This document shows positions 23,955 through 32,165 of a DNA stretch of 64,000 nt, in pieces. A model generated the notes under the pieces. That model did no database searches, was not told the DNA's origin, and saw only the letters and a list, made by a program, of their open reading frames with translations. A program made the translations under genes and the position numbers. Source of the DNA: Deinococcus roseus (GTDB lineage: Bacteria > Deinococcota > Deinococci > Deinococcales > Deinococcaceae); contig NZ_BMOD01000008.1 in the NCBI RefSeq assembly GCF_014646895.1, positions 124,001 through 188,000 on the forward strand, written 5' to 3'. Position 1 is the first letter of the stretch, and every line of letters starts with the position of its first letter.

Positions 23955-24886
23955 TGCTGGAATACTACCGCAGCATTGGAGGGAAGCTCCACCTCGTTGA
24001 CGATTACATGGAAGGGTGCTGGATCAATGCCATCGCCCCCAGCCTGGAAGAAATTGACTACCTGCACCACGAAATCGGCATTCCTGTCGATTACCTGAAT
24101 TACCCACTGGACGTGGACGAACGGCCCCGTTTCGAGAAAGAAGATGACTTCATCCTCTTCCTGATCCAGACCTCATTCCCCCTGGGAGACAACAGCGACA
24201 TTCCCTATGACACCATTCCTCTGGGGATCATTCACGGGACACACTGCATTGTGACGGTGTGCGCCCAGGACAACCCCATCATCCAGGACATGAAAAAAGG
24301 GATGGTGCGGTATGTCTCCACAGCCAAGAAGAACCGTTTCACCCTGCAACTGTTTCACAGGACCGCCCAGCGTTACCTGGTGGATCTGCGCAAGATCAAC
24401 AAGCAGGTGGATGCCGTGGAAGACCAGCTGGAGAACTCCACCCGCAACCAGGAATTGCTGTCTTTGCTGAAGCTGGAAAAATCGCTGGTGTACTTCAAAA
24501 CCGCCATCAAATCCAACGAGATCATGATGGAACGGGTGCGCCGGGACCGGGTCTTTGAAATGTACGCAGACGATCAGGAACTGCTGGACGATGTGATCAT
24601 TGAAAACCAGCAGGCCATCGAGATGACTGACATTGCCACCCAGATTCTGGCCAGCATGATGGGTGCGTTTGCCAGCGTGATCTCCAACAACGTGAACTCC
24701 GTGATGAAAGTGATGACGGTGGCCACCATCATGGTAGCCATTCCCACCCTGATCACCAGCCTGTATGGGATGAATGTGCCCATTCCCTTTCAGAACACCC
24801 ACTGGTCGTTTTACTTTGTGCTGGTGGTGGGGGCTCTGGCTGTCGGGGTGTTGTGGTATTTCGTGCGCCGGGCACGGTGGTGGTAG
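23954..24886 (+). CDS. corA: CorA-family divalent cation transporter
   Basis: CorA is a homopentameric inner-membrane channel for Mg2+ (also Co2+ or Ni2+). The 310-residue protein has a large acidic N-terminal cytosolic funnel, a long stalk helix and two C-terminal membrane helices. The selectivity signature YGMNVP is at the end of the first, and a basic tail RRARWW closes the protein. The ATG at 23954 overlaps the uORF stop. A GTG at 23948 is an alternative. The two-ORF leader upstream suggests translational control, and a bidirectional terminator follows. Confidence 0.95.
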   Translation: MLEYYRSIGGKLHLVDDYMEGCWINAIAPSLEEIDYLHHEIGIPVDYLNYPLDVDERPRFEKEDDFILFLIQTSFPLGDNSDIPYDTIPLGIIHGTHCIVTVCAQDNPIIQDMKKGMVRYVSTAKKNRFTLQLFHRTAQRYLVDLRKINKQVDAVEDQLENSTRNQELLSLLKLEKSLVYFKTAIKSNEIMMERVRRDRVFEMYADDQELLDDVIIENQQAIEMTDIATQILASMMGAFASVISNNVNSVMKVMTVATIMVAIPTLITSLYGMNVPIPFQNTHWSFYFVLVVGALAVGVLWYFVRRARWW

Positions 24887-24923
24887 CACCCCGAACCCCA
24901 AAAGACAGACTCAAGCAAACAAC

Positions 24924-24952
24924 GAAAGCCCGGAGATTTCCGGGCTTTCTGG
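24924..24952. terminator. Bidirectional terminator between corA and the subtilase operon
   Basis: AAAGCCCGGA and TCCGGGCTTT pair perfectly over ten bases with a four-base loop. A/T-rich flanks serve both convergent genes. Confidence 0.85.
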
Positions 24953-24964
24953 CTTTCAGAGGAT

Positions 24965-27511
24965 TCAGTTCTTGACGTAGAACAGGGGGGAAATCCAGGT
25001 GTCCCAGTGCTCAGGGTTGGTGGGGTCTCCACCTGCACGCAGGGCACGCAGACGCAGACGGTAGGCACCGTCTTTCACGGTCTTGGTGACAGCCACGCCT
25101 GCTTTCAGCTGGGCTTTCTTGGCACCACCATACCAGGTGAAGTCGTAGTAAGGAGAACGGTCTGGGTTCAGAAGCTGGTTGCGTGGAAGGTCATTCTCAA
25201 CGTAGACCTCACTACCTGTGTCGTAAATGGGTTTGTCGGTTCTGCCATCAAGCACATCGATCACGATTTGCTGGGCAGCATAGGACATCTGGAAGTAAAG
25301 GGTGGGGAATTGTCCTTTGGAGAAGTCAAAGACCGCACCATCAATCTGCTCGAACTCATTTCCGGTTTCTGGATCGAACATGGTCATGACGTTGTCGGTC
25401 ATGGCGGGCAGGGCTTGCAGGTCCCCTTTGTATCCCATGAAGGGCACACGCACCACATCACCTTTGCTGGGGGTCATGACAATGTACCCACCAAACACCA
25501 CACCATCGCGGTCATCTGGAGCTGGGGTGATGTCCACCTTCACAGGGAAGCTTTCACCAGGGTAGATGGTGACTGTAGAGTATTGCAGTTGCACATCTGG
25601 AACTTCTCCACTGAACTCCACGGGGTAAGTGCCGTAGGTTCCCACTGCAGGGGCCACAGACAGCTTGTACGTGAGCGCCTTGGTTCCGTTGTTGTACAGG
25701 CGCACCGTTTTGGACACCGTGCCCTGCACTTCGCCCAGGGCCAGACGGCTGGGCTCGGTGTAAACGGGGTTCAGGATGCTCTTGACCACATTGGCCATGC
25801 CTGCACCCTGACGGTGGACAGCGTCCAGGTAAGGGGTGCCTTTGAATGCAGCAGGGACAGCATTGTTTTGGAGCAGGCCCCTCACGCGCTCAAGGTTGCC
25901 TTTGAGGGTGGGGCGGGCTTCCAGCATCAGGGCAATCAAACCTGCCACGTGGGGAGAGGCCATGGAGGTGCCGCTCTCGGTGGCATATCCGCCTTTTTCC
26001 AAGGGGTAGGTGGAGTAGATCTGTCCACCAGGTGCAGCAACATCAGGCTTGAAAGCAAGGGTCTGGGTGGGACCGTAACTGGTGAAATCAGAGGGCAAGC
26101 CACCCACAGGGTTGGGGAAGCTCTTGATGTCTGACTTCCAGGTGATGGTGACGGCCTCAGCTGCAGCCAGCTTAGCATCCAGGGCTTCACCCGCAGATTT
26201 TTCGATGGACACCACTGGAATGTCTGCCACCACACTGGGGCTGATGTAGCCAGCTGTGTTGTTGTAAATCACCACGGCTGCAGCACCTGCGGCCTGGGCA
26301 TTCTGTGCCTTGACCGTGAAAGCGCAAGTGCCCCGACGGATCAGCACGGCTTTGCCGGTCAGGCTTCCTGCAGGCAGCGGACTGCAAGCATCATTGGTGG
26401 TGGTTGCAGTGCCCGTGCGGGTGAGGGGCAGGGTGCCTGTGGTGGGCACAGGTGCACTGGCAGAACCTTTGATGAAACCCACATCCACACCATTGGCTGT
26501 GAAGTAATTCAGGTTCAACATGGTGGCTTCATAGCTGACCGCTGCAATGGTGTTTTGATCGGCTGCATTGTTGCCTGTGGCAAAAGGACCTTCCTTGCCT
26601 TCATTGCCTCCAGAAACCACCACAATGGTGCCTGCATCCGCGGCTTTTTTGAAAACCTCAGAGCGCAGTCCACCGGCCCAGGTGCCAAAGCTGCCCAGGC
26701 TCATGTTCACAACGTCCATCTTGTCTGCAACGGCCTGTTCCAGGGCTGCAATGATGATGTCATCGTATGTGGAACCTTCACAACCAAAAACCCGGTAAGC
26801 GCCCAGCGAAGCCTGTGGAGCCACACCTGTGACCGTACCGTGTGCACCTACAATCCCGGCAACATGGGTTCCGTGCCCGTTGCAGTCATCGGCAATGTTG
26901 TCTGGCTTGGGCACATAATTGCCGGGTTTGCCGTAATTGTCGCCCACAAAGTCATGCTGGACGATGATGTGGTCTTTGAGGTCTGGGTGGTCAATGTCGA
27001 TCCCGGTGTCAATGATGCCCACCTTGATGCCCTTACCGCTCAGGCCCATTTCGTTCTGGGCAATGTCTGCCCCGGTCTGTGCGAGGGCTGTGGTGAGGGC
27101 CGGGCTGGGTGCTGCTGCGGGAACATCTTTGGGCAGAGAAATCTGGCCCACGCGATAAACGGCTTTCACACCTGGCAATGCTGCCAGCCGCTCGATGTTG
27201 CCACGGGTGGTTGTGACCGACACCCCATTGAACACCCTGCTGTAAGCGTAGTTCTGCTGGTACTGGATGTTCTGGTCTGCGGCCAGTTTGGAGAAGCTTT
27301 GCACAGACAGACGCTGGATCCCTACACCCTGGGTCTCAAACTCCACCATCCAGCGGGTTTGAGATTGCAATGTTTTGGTGGTGGGCTGACTGGTCTGGGG
27401 CGCATGGGGGGCAGGCAGGCTTTTCTGGGTGGGGATTGTACCGCCTGAGCACCCGGCCAGAATGATGGTCGCGGTGATCAGGGTCAGAGATGAAAAGAAC
27501 TTCTTGCTCAC
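24965..27511 (-). CDS. Secreted subtilisin-like protease with PA domain, lipoprotein
   Basis: This 848-residue extracellular protease is of the Vpr/lactocepin type. The lipoprotein signal ends ILAGC (Cys21). A propeptide follows, then the S8 domain with Asp in GIIDTGIDIDHP, His in NGHGTHVAGI and Ser in GTSMASPHVAGL. Between His and Ser lies a protease-associated insert (AVLIRRGTCAFTVKAQNAQAAGAAAVVIYNN). After the catalytic domain is an Fn3-like region (from about 590). The start is GTG behind AGGAG, one base after the stop of the upstream lipoprotein gene, so the two form an operon. Unlike the protease at 4968 it has no PPC domain. Confidence 0.94.
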   Translation of the reverse strand: MSKKFFSSLTLITATIILAGCSGGTIPTQKSLPAPHAPQTSQPTTKTLQSQTRWMVEFETQGVGIQRLSVQSFSKLAADQNIQYQQNYAYSRVFNGVSVTTTRGNIERLAALPGVKAVYRVGQISLPKDVPAAAPSPALTTALAQTGADIAQNEMGLSGKGIKVGIIDTGIDIDHPDLKDHIIVQHDFVGDNYGKPGNYVPKPDNIADDCNGHGTHVAGIVGAHGTVTGVAPQASLGAYRVFGCEGSTYDDIIIAALEQAVADKMDVVNMSLGSFGTWAGGLRSEVFKKAADAGTIVVVSGGNEGKEGPFATGNNAADQNTIAAVSYEATMLNLNYFTANGVDVGFIKGSASAPVPTTGTLPLTRTGTATTTNDACSPLPAGSLTGKAVLIRRGTCAFTVKAQNAQAAGAAAVVIYNNTAGYISPSVVADIPVVSIEKSAGEALDAKLAAAEAVTITWKSDIKSFPNPVGGLPSDFTSYGPTQTLAFKPDVAAPGGQIYSTYPLEKGGYATESGTSMASPHVAGLIALMLEARPTLKGNLERVRGLLQNNAVPAAFKGTPYLDAVHRQGAGMANVVKSILNPVYTEPSRLALGEVQGTVSKTVRLYNNGTKALTYKLSVAPAVGTYGTYPVEFSGEVPDVQLQYSTVTIYPGESFPVKVDITPAPDDRDGVVFGGYIVMTPSKGDVVRVPFMGYKGDLQALPAMTDNVMTMFDPETGNEFEQIDGAVFDFSKGQFPTLYFQMSYAAQQIVIDVLDGRTDKPIYDTGSEVYVENDLPRNQLLNPDRSPYYDFTWYGGAKKAQLKAGVAVTKTVKDGAYRLRLRALRAGGDPTNPEHWDTWISPLFYVKN

Positions 27512-27512
27512 A

Positions 27513-28574
27513 TTACTCTCCTTCTACCAGAGTGAGGCGCACTTTGTAGGTGTTTTTGGCATCGTTGTCTGCCATTCCAGCATCTGCTTTGAAACTGGTC
27601 ACCTTGATGTAATAGGTGGAGTCTTCGGTGAGGGTGTATTCGATTTTGGACCCCATGTCCGTCCCTTTGAGGGGCTCTGCATCGTCATTGAAGGCCAGGA
27701 AGTCCGTGGCAGCATTCAAAATGGGTGGGTACAGGAAGACCACAGAATCCAGTTGCGAGTCTGCATAGGCGCTCTGGGTCATCACTTCAATGCGAACCAT
27801 CTGCCCTTTCTGGCCTTCAAACTTGTACCAGTCCACATCTCTGTCAGAACCATCAATGATGGCCTTGCCGGTGGTCTGTCCAAAGGTCAGCAGGCTGGCC
27901 TTGTCAAAGGTGTTGTTGGGCTCCAGCAAATCAGGCAGCACCACTTTGAAGGAGGAGGTGAAGGTTTTGGTGTTGTTGGAGGTGTCTTTGGCGGTGATGC
28001 TGATGTTGTAGTTGCCGTCCACCAGGTTGTTTTGCATGAAGGTGAAAGATCCATCTGCACCCAGGGTCAGGTTCTGGGCTTCTCCACCGTTGATGGAAAT
28101 GGTGGCAGAGGCCACACCACGGTTGTCGGTGATTTTTCCGCTGATGTTGGTGGAGGGGGTGGTGACGGTGGAACCGCTGGCAGGAGCGTCAAGCACAATG
28201 CTGGGCGCAGTGACATCGGTGTACAGCACTTTGAAGTGCAGGGTGACATCCTTGCGGTTGCCAGCTTTGTCCCAGGCGCTGATCACCACGGTGTAATCGC
28301 CTTCGGCCAGCCCTGTGAGGTTGATTTTGTAGCTGCCATCTGCGTTGATGGTGATGCCCTTTGGAGCGCCGCCATTGACGGTGTAGCTGGCAGCAACCAC
28401 CATGAAGTCATCGGAGAGGGTGCCAGTGATTTCCACACTGTTGGTGGCAATCACTGCATTTTCTGCCGGTCCAGAAACCACAACCAGGGGGGCCATGATG
28501 TCTGCCTTGAGGTTATTACAGCCCACCAGCAGGAATGCTGTGGTTAAGGACAAACCAAGCGCTTTTTTATACAT
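27513..28574 (-). CDS. Lipoprotein with Ig-like repeats and PPC domain
   Basis: This 353-residue envelope protein has a lipoprotein signal ending FLLVGC (Cys19). Two similar Ig/Big-like modules follow (TAPSIVLDAPASGSTVTTPS and an earlier copy PLVVVSGPAENAVIATNS, each followed by NGG-type loops). A C-terminal PPC-type domain (about 225-350: EPNNTFDKASLL, DVDWYKFEGQKGQMVRIEV, STYYIKVTSF) closes the protein. It lies directly upstream of, and is co-translated with, a large subtilase that lacks a PPC domain, which suggests a helper or targeting role. GAGGTGA precedes the ATG. A -35/-10 pair TTGGTG, 17 bases, TACTGT lies at about 28629-28601. Confidence 0.8.
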   Translation of the reverse strand: MYKKALGLSLTTAFLLVGCNNLKADIMAPLVVVSGPAENAVIATNSVEITGTLSDDFMVVAASYTVNGGAPKGITINADGSYKINLTGLAEGDYTVVISAWDKAGNRKDVTLHFKVLYTDVTAPSIVLDAPASGSTVTTPSTNISGKITDNRGVASATISINGGEAQNLTLGADGSFTFMQNNLVDGNYNISITAKDTSNNTKTFTSSFKVVLPDLLEPNNTFDKASLLTFGQTTGKAIIDGSDRDVDWYKFEGQKGQMVRIEVMTQSAYADSQLDSVVFLYPPILNAATDFLAFNDDAEPLKGTDMGSKIEYTLTEDSTYYIKVTSFKADAGMADNDAKNTYKVRLTLVEGE

Positions 28575-28708
28575 GCGTCACCTCGCAAAAAGCCCAATAC
28601 AGTACACCGTCCACTGGTTCGCACCAACCTAGGCAACCATGGACCCCGTACAGCTTTTTGTGACACCAAGCATAACTTTCTCAGGGAAAGAATGTCAATC
28701 TCTCATGC

Positions 28709-28741
28709 GAAAAAAAGACAGGAACGCAAAATTCCTGTCCT
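28709..28741 (-). terminator. Terminator of cmk-plsC
   Basis: GACAGGAA and TTCCTGTC pair around a seven-base loop and are followed on the minus strand by seven T. The rest of the 196-base gap (28575-28770) holds the promoter of the lipoprotein operon. Confidence 0.85.
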
Positions 28742-28770
28742 GCAAGGCTTTAATCAATTCCTCAGCCCAC

Positions 28771-29316
28771 CTACAGTTGCTTCAAATTTTCCAGCGCCAC
28801 TGCAAGTTTCTGGGTCAGCTCCTGCATGGTGCCTTCGGGTGGAATCAGCTCTCCGAAACGCACAATCCACTTGCCTTTCTTCTCCACATAGACCGGCATG
28901 ATGGGGGCTTTGCCCTTCAGGGCAATCAGGGCCACCCCACCCATCACCTGGGAACCCCCCCGGGTGCCCTGTGGGAAAATCCCCAACCCTTCTTCCTCTT
29001 CCAGGGCCTTGATGCAAGCGCGGATCGAAGCGATGTCGCTTTTGCTTTGCCGGTCCACAGGAATGTTGCCCACCTTGAGCATGTACCACTTCATGATGGG
29101 GTGGGCAAACAGCTCTTTTTTGGACAGGAAACGCAGTCGTCTTTTGGCTGCCACTGTGATCACAAAAGGATCCATGTTGCCCACATGGTTTCCAGCCACA
29201 ATCACCCGCCCGGTGTGGGGCAGCTTTTCCTTGCCAATCACTTTCAGTCCAGAGGGGTAAACCAGCAGGCTGGACAGAAACACCGTCAGGTCATACATCC
29301 AGGGAATGGGAATCAA
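28771..29316 (-). CDS. plsC: 1-acyl-sn-glycerol-3-phosphate acyltransferase family protein
   Basis: This enzyme makes phosphatidic acid by acylating lysophosphatidic acid at the inner membrane. The 181-residue protein has the acyltransferase motifs NHVGNMDP (NHx4D), FLSKKELF, GIFPQGTRG and the later VYVEKKGKW. It is shorter than E. coli PlsC. The start is TTG six bases behind AAGGAG, inside the last 26 bases of cmk, so the two are coupled, a common pairing of genes. Confidence 0.9.
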   Translation of the reverse strand: MIPIPWMYDLTVFLSSLLVYPSGLKVIGKEKLPHTGRVIVAGNHVGNMDPFVITVAAKRRLRFLSKKELFAHPIMKWYMLKVGNIPVDRQSKSDIASIRACIKALEEEEGLGIFPQGTRGGSQVMGGVALIALKGKAPIMPVYVEKKGKWIVRFGELIPPEGTMQELTQKLAVALENLKQL

Positions 29317-29938
29317 GGTAAACTCCTTTCAAAATGTGCTCCACCACTTGCTCCAGGGTCATGTCGCTGGTTTCCACAACATGGGCATCTTCGGCAGGTC
29401 TGGATTGCACCCGGTCTTCGCGGTCTCGCATTTCCAGGGCGGCCTGAATGCTCTCCAGGTCTTCAGGGCGTTCCTTTGCCCTGCGTTGTGCCCGCACCCG
29501 TGGGCTGGCTATCAGATAAAACTTGTGTCTGGCATGAGGAAAAACCGCAGTGCCCATGTCTCTGCCCTCGGCCACAAAAGGCGGGGGCAAATCTTTGAGT
29601 TGCTCGGTCACCCAGGTCCGCACTTTGGGATGCTGGGCAATCTCACTGACCGTCAGGTCCACCTCGGTGGTGTGCAAGAAGGGTGTATAGTTTTCTTCTC
29701 CCTGCCAGACTTCGTTTTCTTCGGGTCTGGGAATCAGGGTGAGGGGATGGGTTTGCAAGACCGCCACAATGGCATCCTGATCGGCAGGATCGGTCTGGGT
29801 CACGTACACCAGGTAGGTCACGGCTCTGTATAGATAACCGCTGCTGATGTAGGGGACCTTCAATTTGCTGGCAACGCGCGATGCCACGCTGGATTTTCCG
29901 CTGGCCGCAATGCCGTCGATGGTGATGATCACAGTCAC
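29291..29938 (-). CDS. cmk: Cytidylate kinase
   Basis: This enzyme phosphorylates CMP and dCMP in pyrimidine salvage. The 215-residue P-loop protein shows ITIDGIAASGKSS, YISSGYLYRAVT (CMP-binding), VAEGRDMGTAVFPHA and the lid-region ASPRVRAQRRAKER. The start is GTG. TATTAC lies eight bases upstream, so the transcript may be leaderless. plsC overlaps its 3' end by 26 bases. Confidence 0.96.
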   Translation of the reverse strand: MTVIITIDGIAASGKSSVASRVASKLKVPYISSGYLYRAVTYLVYVTQTDPADQDAIVAVLQTHPLTLIPRPEENEVWQGEENYTPFLHTTEVDLTVSEIAQHPKVRTWVTEQLKDLPPPFVAEGRDMGTAVFPHARHKFYLIASPRVRAQRRAKERPEDLESIQAALEMRDREDRVQSRPAEDAHVVETSDMTLEQVVEHILKGVYLDSHSLDV

Positions 29939-29984
29939 GGCTTATGGTAATACACTCATTCCCTGTGCGTAAAATGGTTTTTGT

Positions 29985-30734
29985 ATGAAATCCAAATGGT
30001 TGCTTTGTGCAATGGTCCTCACTGCATCTCTGGTGGCATGCAAACCCAAAGATGACACCACCGATTCCAGCACCTCCCAGACCACCGAAACCCCGGAAAC
30101 CAAGCCCACCGAGACCAAGCCAGCAGAAACCACCCCCACAGTCACTGCAGCGGAAGTCCTCAAGGGCTACACCCAGGAAAAAGCCCTGAGTGAAAAGCCC
30201 ATCCGTTCTTTCAAGGAAGAACCCGACCGCATCCTCAAGGACAACACCGATTACGTGGCCAAAATTGAAACCACCCAGGGGGACATCGTGATGGACCTCT
30301 TCGAGGAAGACACCCCTGCCTCGGTGAATTCCTTTGTGTTTCTGGCCCTCAACCACTACTACGATGGCATCAAATTCCACCGGGTGATCGACGGATTTGT
30401 GGTGCAGGGCGGAGACCCCAACACGTTGCAAGAAGACCGCAACACCTGGGGCCAGGGCGGACCGGGTTACCAGTTTGGTCTGGAAGTGCGTTCCAACCTC
30501 AACTTCGATGAGAAGGGCATTCTGGGCATGGCCCGTGCCCAGGATCCCAACAGCAACGGCAGTCAGTTTTACATCACGCTGGCTCCTGCCACATCCCTGA
30601 ACGGTCAATACACGGTTTTTGGAAAAGTGCTGTCTGGTCTCGATGTGCTGGACAAAATCAAAAAGTATGAAGCCCCTGCTGAAGGCGAACCCGACAGCAT
30701 GAAGACCGTTTCGATCTATACTAAGAGCAAGTAA
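29985..30734 (+). CDS. Cyclophilin-type peptidyl-prolyl isomerase, lipoprotein
   Basis: This is a predicted envelope foldase of 249 residues. The lipoprotein signal ends SLVAC (Cys19), followed by a Thr/Pro/Glu-rich spacer, then the cyclophilin domain with FHRVIDGFVVQGGD, NSNGSQFYIT and YTVFGKVLSG. Catalytic Arg and Phe/Gln positions are conserved. It is divergent from cmk with a short shared promoter region (TAAAAT nine bases ahead of the ATG). It pairs in function with the second cyclophilin at 31503. Confidence 0.94.
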   Translation: MKSKWLLCAMVLTASLVACKPKDDTTDSSTSQTTETPETKPTETKPAETTPTVTAAEVLKGYTQEKALSEKPIRSFKEEPDRILKDNTDYVAKIETTQGDIVMDLFEEDTPASVNSFVFLALNHYYDGIKFHRVIDGFVVQGGDPNTLQEDRNTWGQGGPGYQFGLEVRSNLNFDEKGILGMARAQDPNSNGSQFYITLAPATSLNGQYTVFGKVLSGLDVLDKIKKYEAPAEGEPDSMKTVSIYTKSK

Positions 30735-30802
30735 CAACTGTTACCTGCTTCTTTAAAGAGGCTGCATCTTCCATTCCTGAATGCTTCTCCCCCACTACCC
30801 AA

Positions 30803-30837
30803 CCCCGTAGCGCCCCCATCGCTACGGGCCTGTTTTT
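30803..30837 (+). terminator. Terminator of the lipoprotein cyclophilin gene
   Basis: CCCGTAGCG and CGCTACGGG pair perfectly over nine bases, followed by CCTGTTTTTG. Confidence 0.85.
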
Positions 30838-30843
30838 GTCACC

Positions 30844-31221
30844 TCATTTGAGGGTGCTGTGGTGCTGGCCCTGCACCACTTCAAGGCGGTTTCCCCAGGG
30901 ATCGGTGGTGAAAATCCGGGGCACCTCCAGGGTATCGTCCAGGGTGTAGGCCAGATGATGTTGTTCAAAATGGCGCTTGACCTGCTCCAGGTCTGCTGTT
31001 CTGAAGCAGGGATGGGCTTTTTTCTGAGGCACAAAGGGATCTTCACTGCCAACGTGAATTTGCCGTCCATCTGGAAGGCCAAACCACACCCCTCCACGGC
31101 CCTGCAAGGGTGCAGGTTTTTCCAGCTCCATCAGGCCCAGAATTCCACCATAAAAAGCCCTCACGGCCGCTTCGCTGTTTCTGGGAGCGGGAATCAACAC
31201 ATGGTCCAGTCCGGTGATCAT
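30844..31221 (-). CDS. VOC-family (glyoxalase/bleomycin resistance-like) protein
   Basis: This 125-residue protein has two beta-alpha-beta-beta-beta modules (MITGLDHVLIPAPRNSEAAVRAFYGGILGL, then HPCFRTADLEQVKRHFEQH, IFTTDPWGNRLEVVQ). Metal ligand positions His7 and the terminal Glu are plausible. The substrate is unknown. The start at 31221 is chosen because TATGCT lies six bases upstream and the longer frame to 31377 is unlike the family. It converges with the upstream cyclophilin. Confidence 0.88.
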   Translation of the reverse strand: MITGLDHVLIPAPRNSEAAVRAFYGGILGLMELEKPAPLQGRGGVWFGLPDGRQIHVGSEDPFVPQKKAHPCFRTADLEQVKRHFEQHHLAYTLDDTLEVPRIFTTDPWGNRLEVVQGQHHSTLK

Positions 31222-31502
31222 GGTTTCAGCATAAACCCTGCTGGAGCCTGAGGGCGCAACCCTGGAGGGGACAAACCTGGTCTTTGACCCTCCCTCCAGG
31301 ATGCCCTGCACAACCCCGCTCAGGCCCTGATGGGTTACAATCCCCAGCCCTGATGTTCGGAGCCCATCTTGGGCCATTGCTGGTGATCCTGGGCTTCCTG
31401 TTCAAACCCAGTGGCCTGATTCTGCTGGGGATGGTCCTCTTTGCAGGCAGAAAGCAGCAAAACTGCACTTTTTTTCCCGCTTCTTGTCATACAATGCTCT
31501 GG

Positions 31503-32087
31503 ATGAGTGACATTTACATTCCCCAGGGTTATGCCCTCACCCCTGAGCTGTCCAGCGAGCGCAAAACCCGATTCAACCAGGCCCCCGAACTCGGGGATGG
31601 CATCGAGCCCGGCAAGCAGTACAAGGCCGTTTTTGAAACCAACAAAGGCCGTCTGGTGATTGACCTGTACGCAGATCAGGTCCCTGTCACGGTCAACAAC
31701 TTCGTGTACCTGCTGCGCAACCATTACTACGACGGCATCGTGTTCCACCGGGTGCTGGAAGACTTCATGGCCCAGACCGGAGATCCCACTGGAACCGGCA
31801 GCGGTGGCCCTGGCTACAACTTCGAAGACGAGTTTGACCGTGACCTGCGCCACCGCGGCAAAGGGGTGCTCAGCATGGCCAACCGGGGTCCCAACACCAA
31901 CGGCTCCCAGCTGTTCATCACCTTTGTGGACACCCCCTGGCTGGACGGCAAACACGCCGTCTTTGGTCGGGTTTCCGAAGGTCTGGATGTGCTGGACAGA
32001 CTGCAGCGCATCGATCCCATGCGTCCTTCCAAGGAAATCCAACCCGATGTCATTGAAAAAGCCTACGTGGTGGAAAAAAGCAGCTGA
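31503..32087 (+). CDS. Cyclophilin-type peptidyl-prolyl isomerase, likely cytosolic
   Basis: This 194-residue cyclophilin has FHRVLEDFMAQTGDPTGTG, NTNGSQLFITF and HAVFGRVSEGLD. The start at 31503 follows TACAAT by seven bases, a leaderless arrangement giving a signal-free protein. The same frame is open back to 31353, where an ATG would add about 50 residues including a hydrophobic segment (LLVILGFLF through LILLGMVLFAG) and so anchor the enzyme to the membrane. Both forms might be made. Confidence 0.94.
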   Translation: MSDIYIPQGYALTPELSSERKTRFNQAPELGDGIEPGKQYKAVFETNKGRLVIDLYADQVPVTVNNFVYLLRNHYYDGIVFHRVLEDFMAQTGDPTGTGSGGPGYNFEDEFDRDLRHRGKGVLSMANRGPNTNGSQLFITFVDTPWLDGKHAVFGRVSEGLDVLDRLQRIDPMRPSKEIQPDVIEKAYVVEKSS

Positions 32088-32118
32088 GGTTTCCTAAACC
32101 TCTGAAACAAACAAGCAC

Positions 32119-32152
32119 CAAAAAGAAACCGGGCCCTGGCCCGGTTTCTCTG
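32119..32152. terminator. Bidirectional terminator between cyclophilin and amt
   Basis: GAAACCGGGC and GCCCGGTTTC pair over ten bases with a four-base loop. A run of A before and a T-rich stretch after let it end both convergent genes. Confidence 0.85.
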
Positions 32153-32165
32153 TTCTGACTGAACC

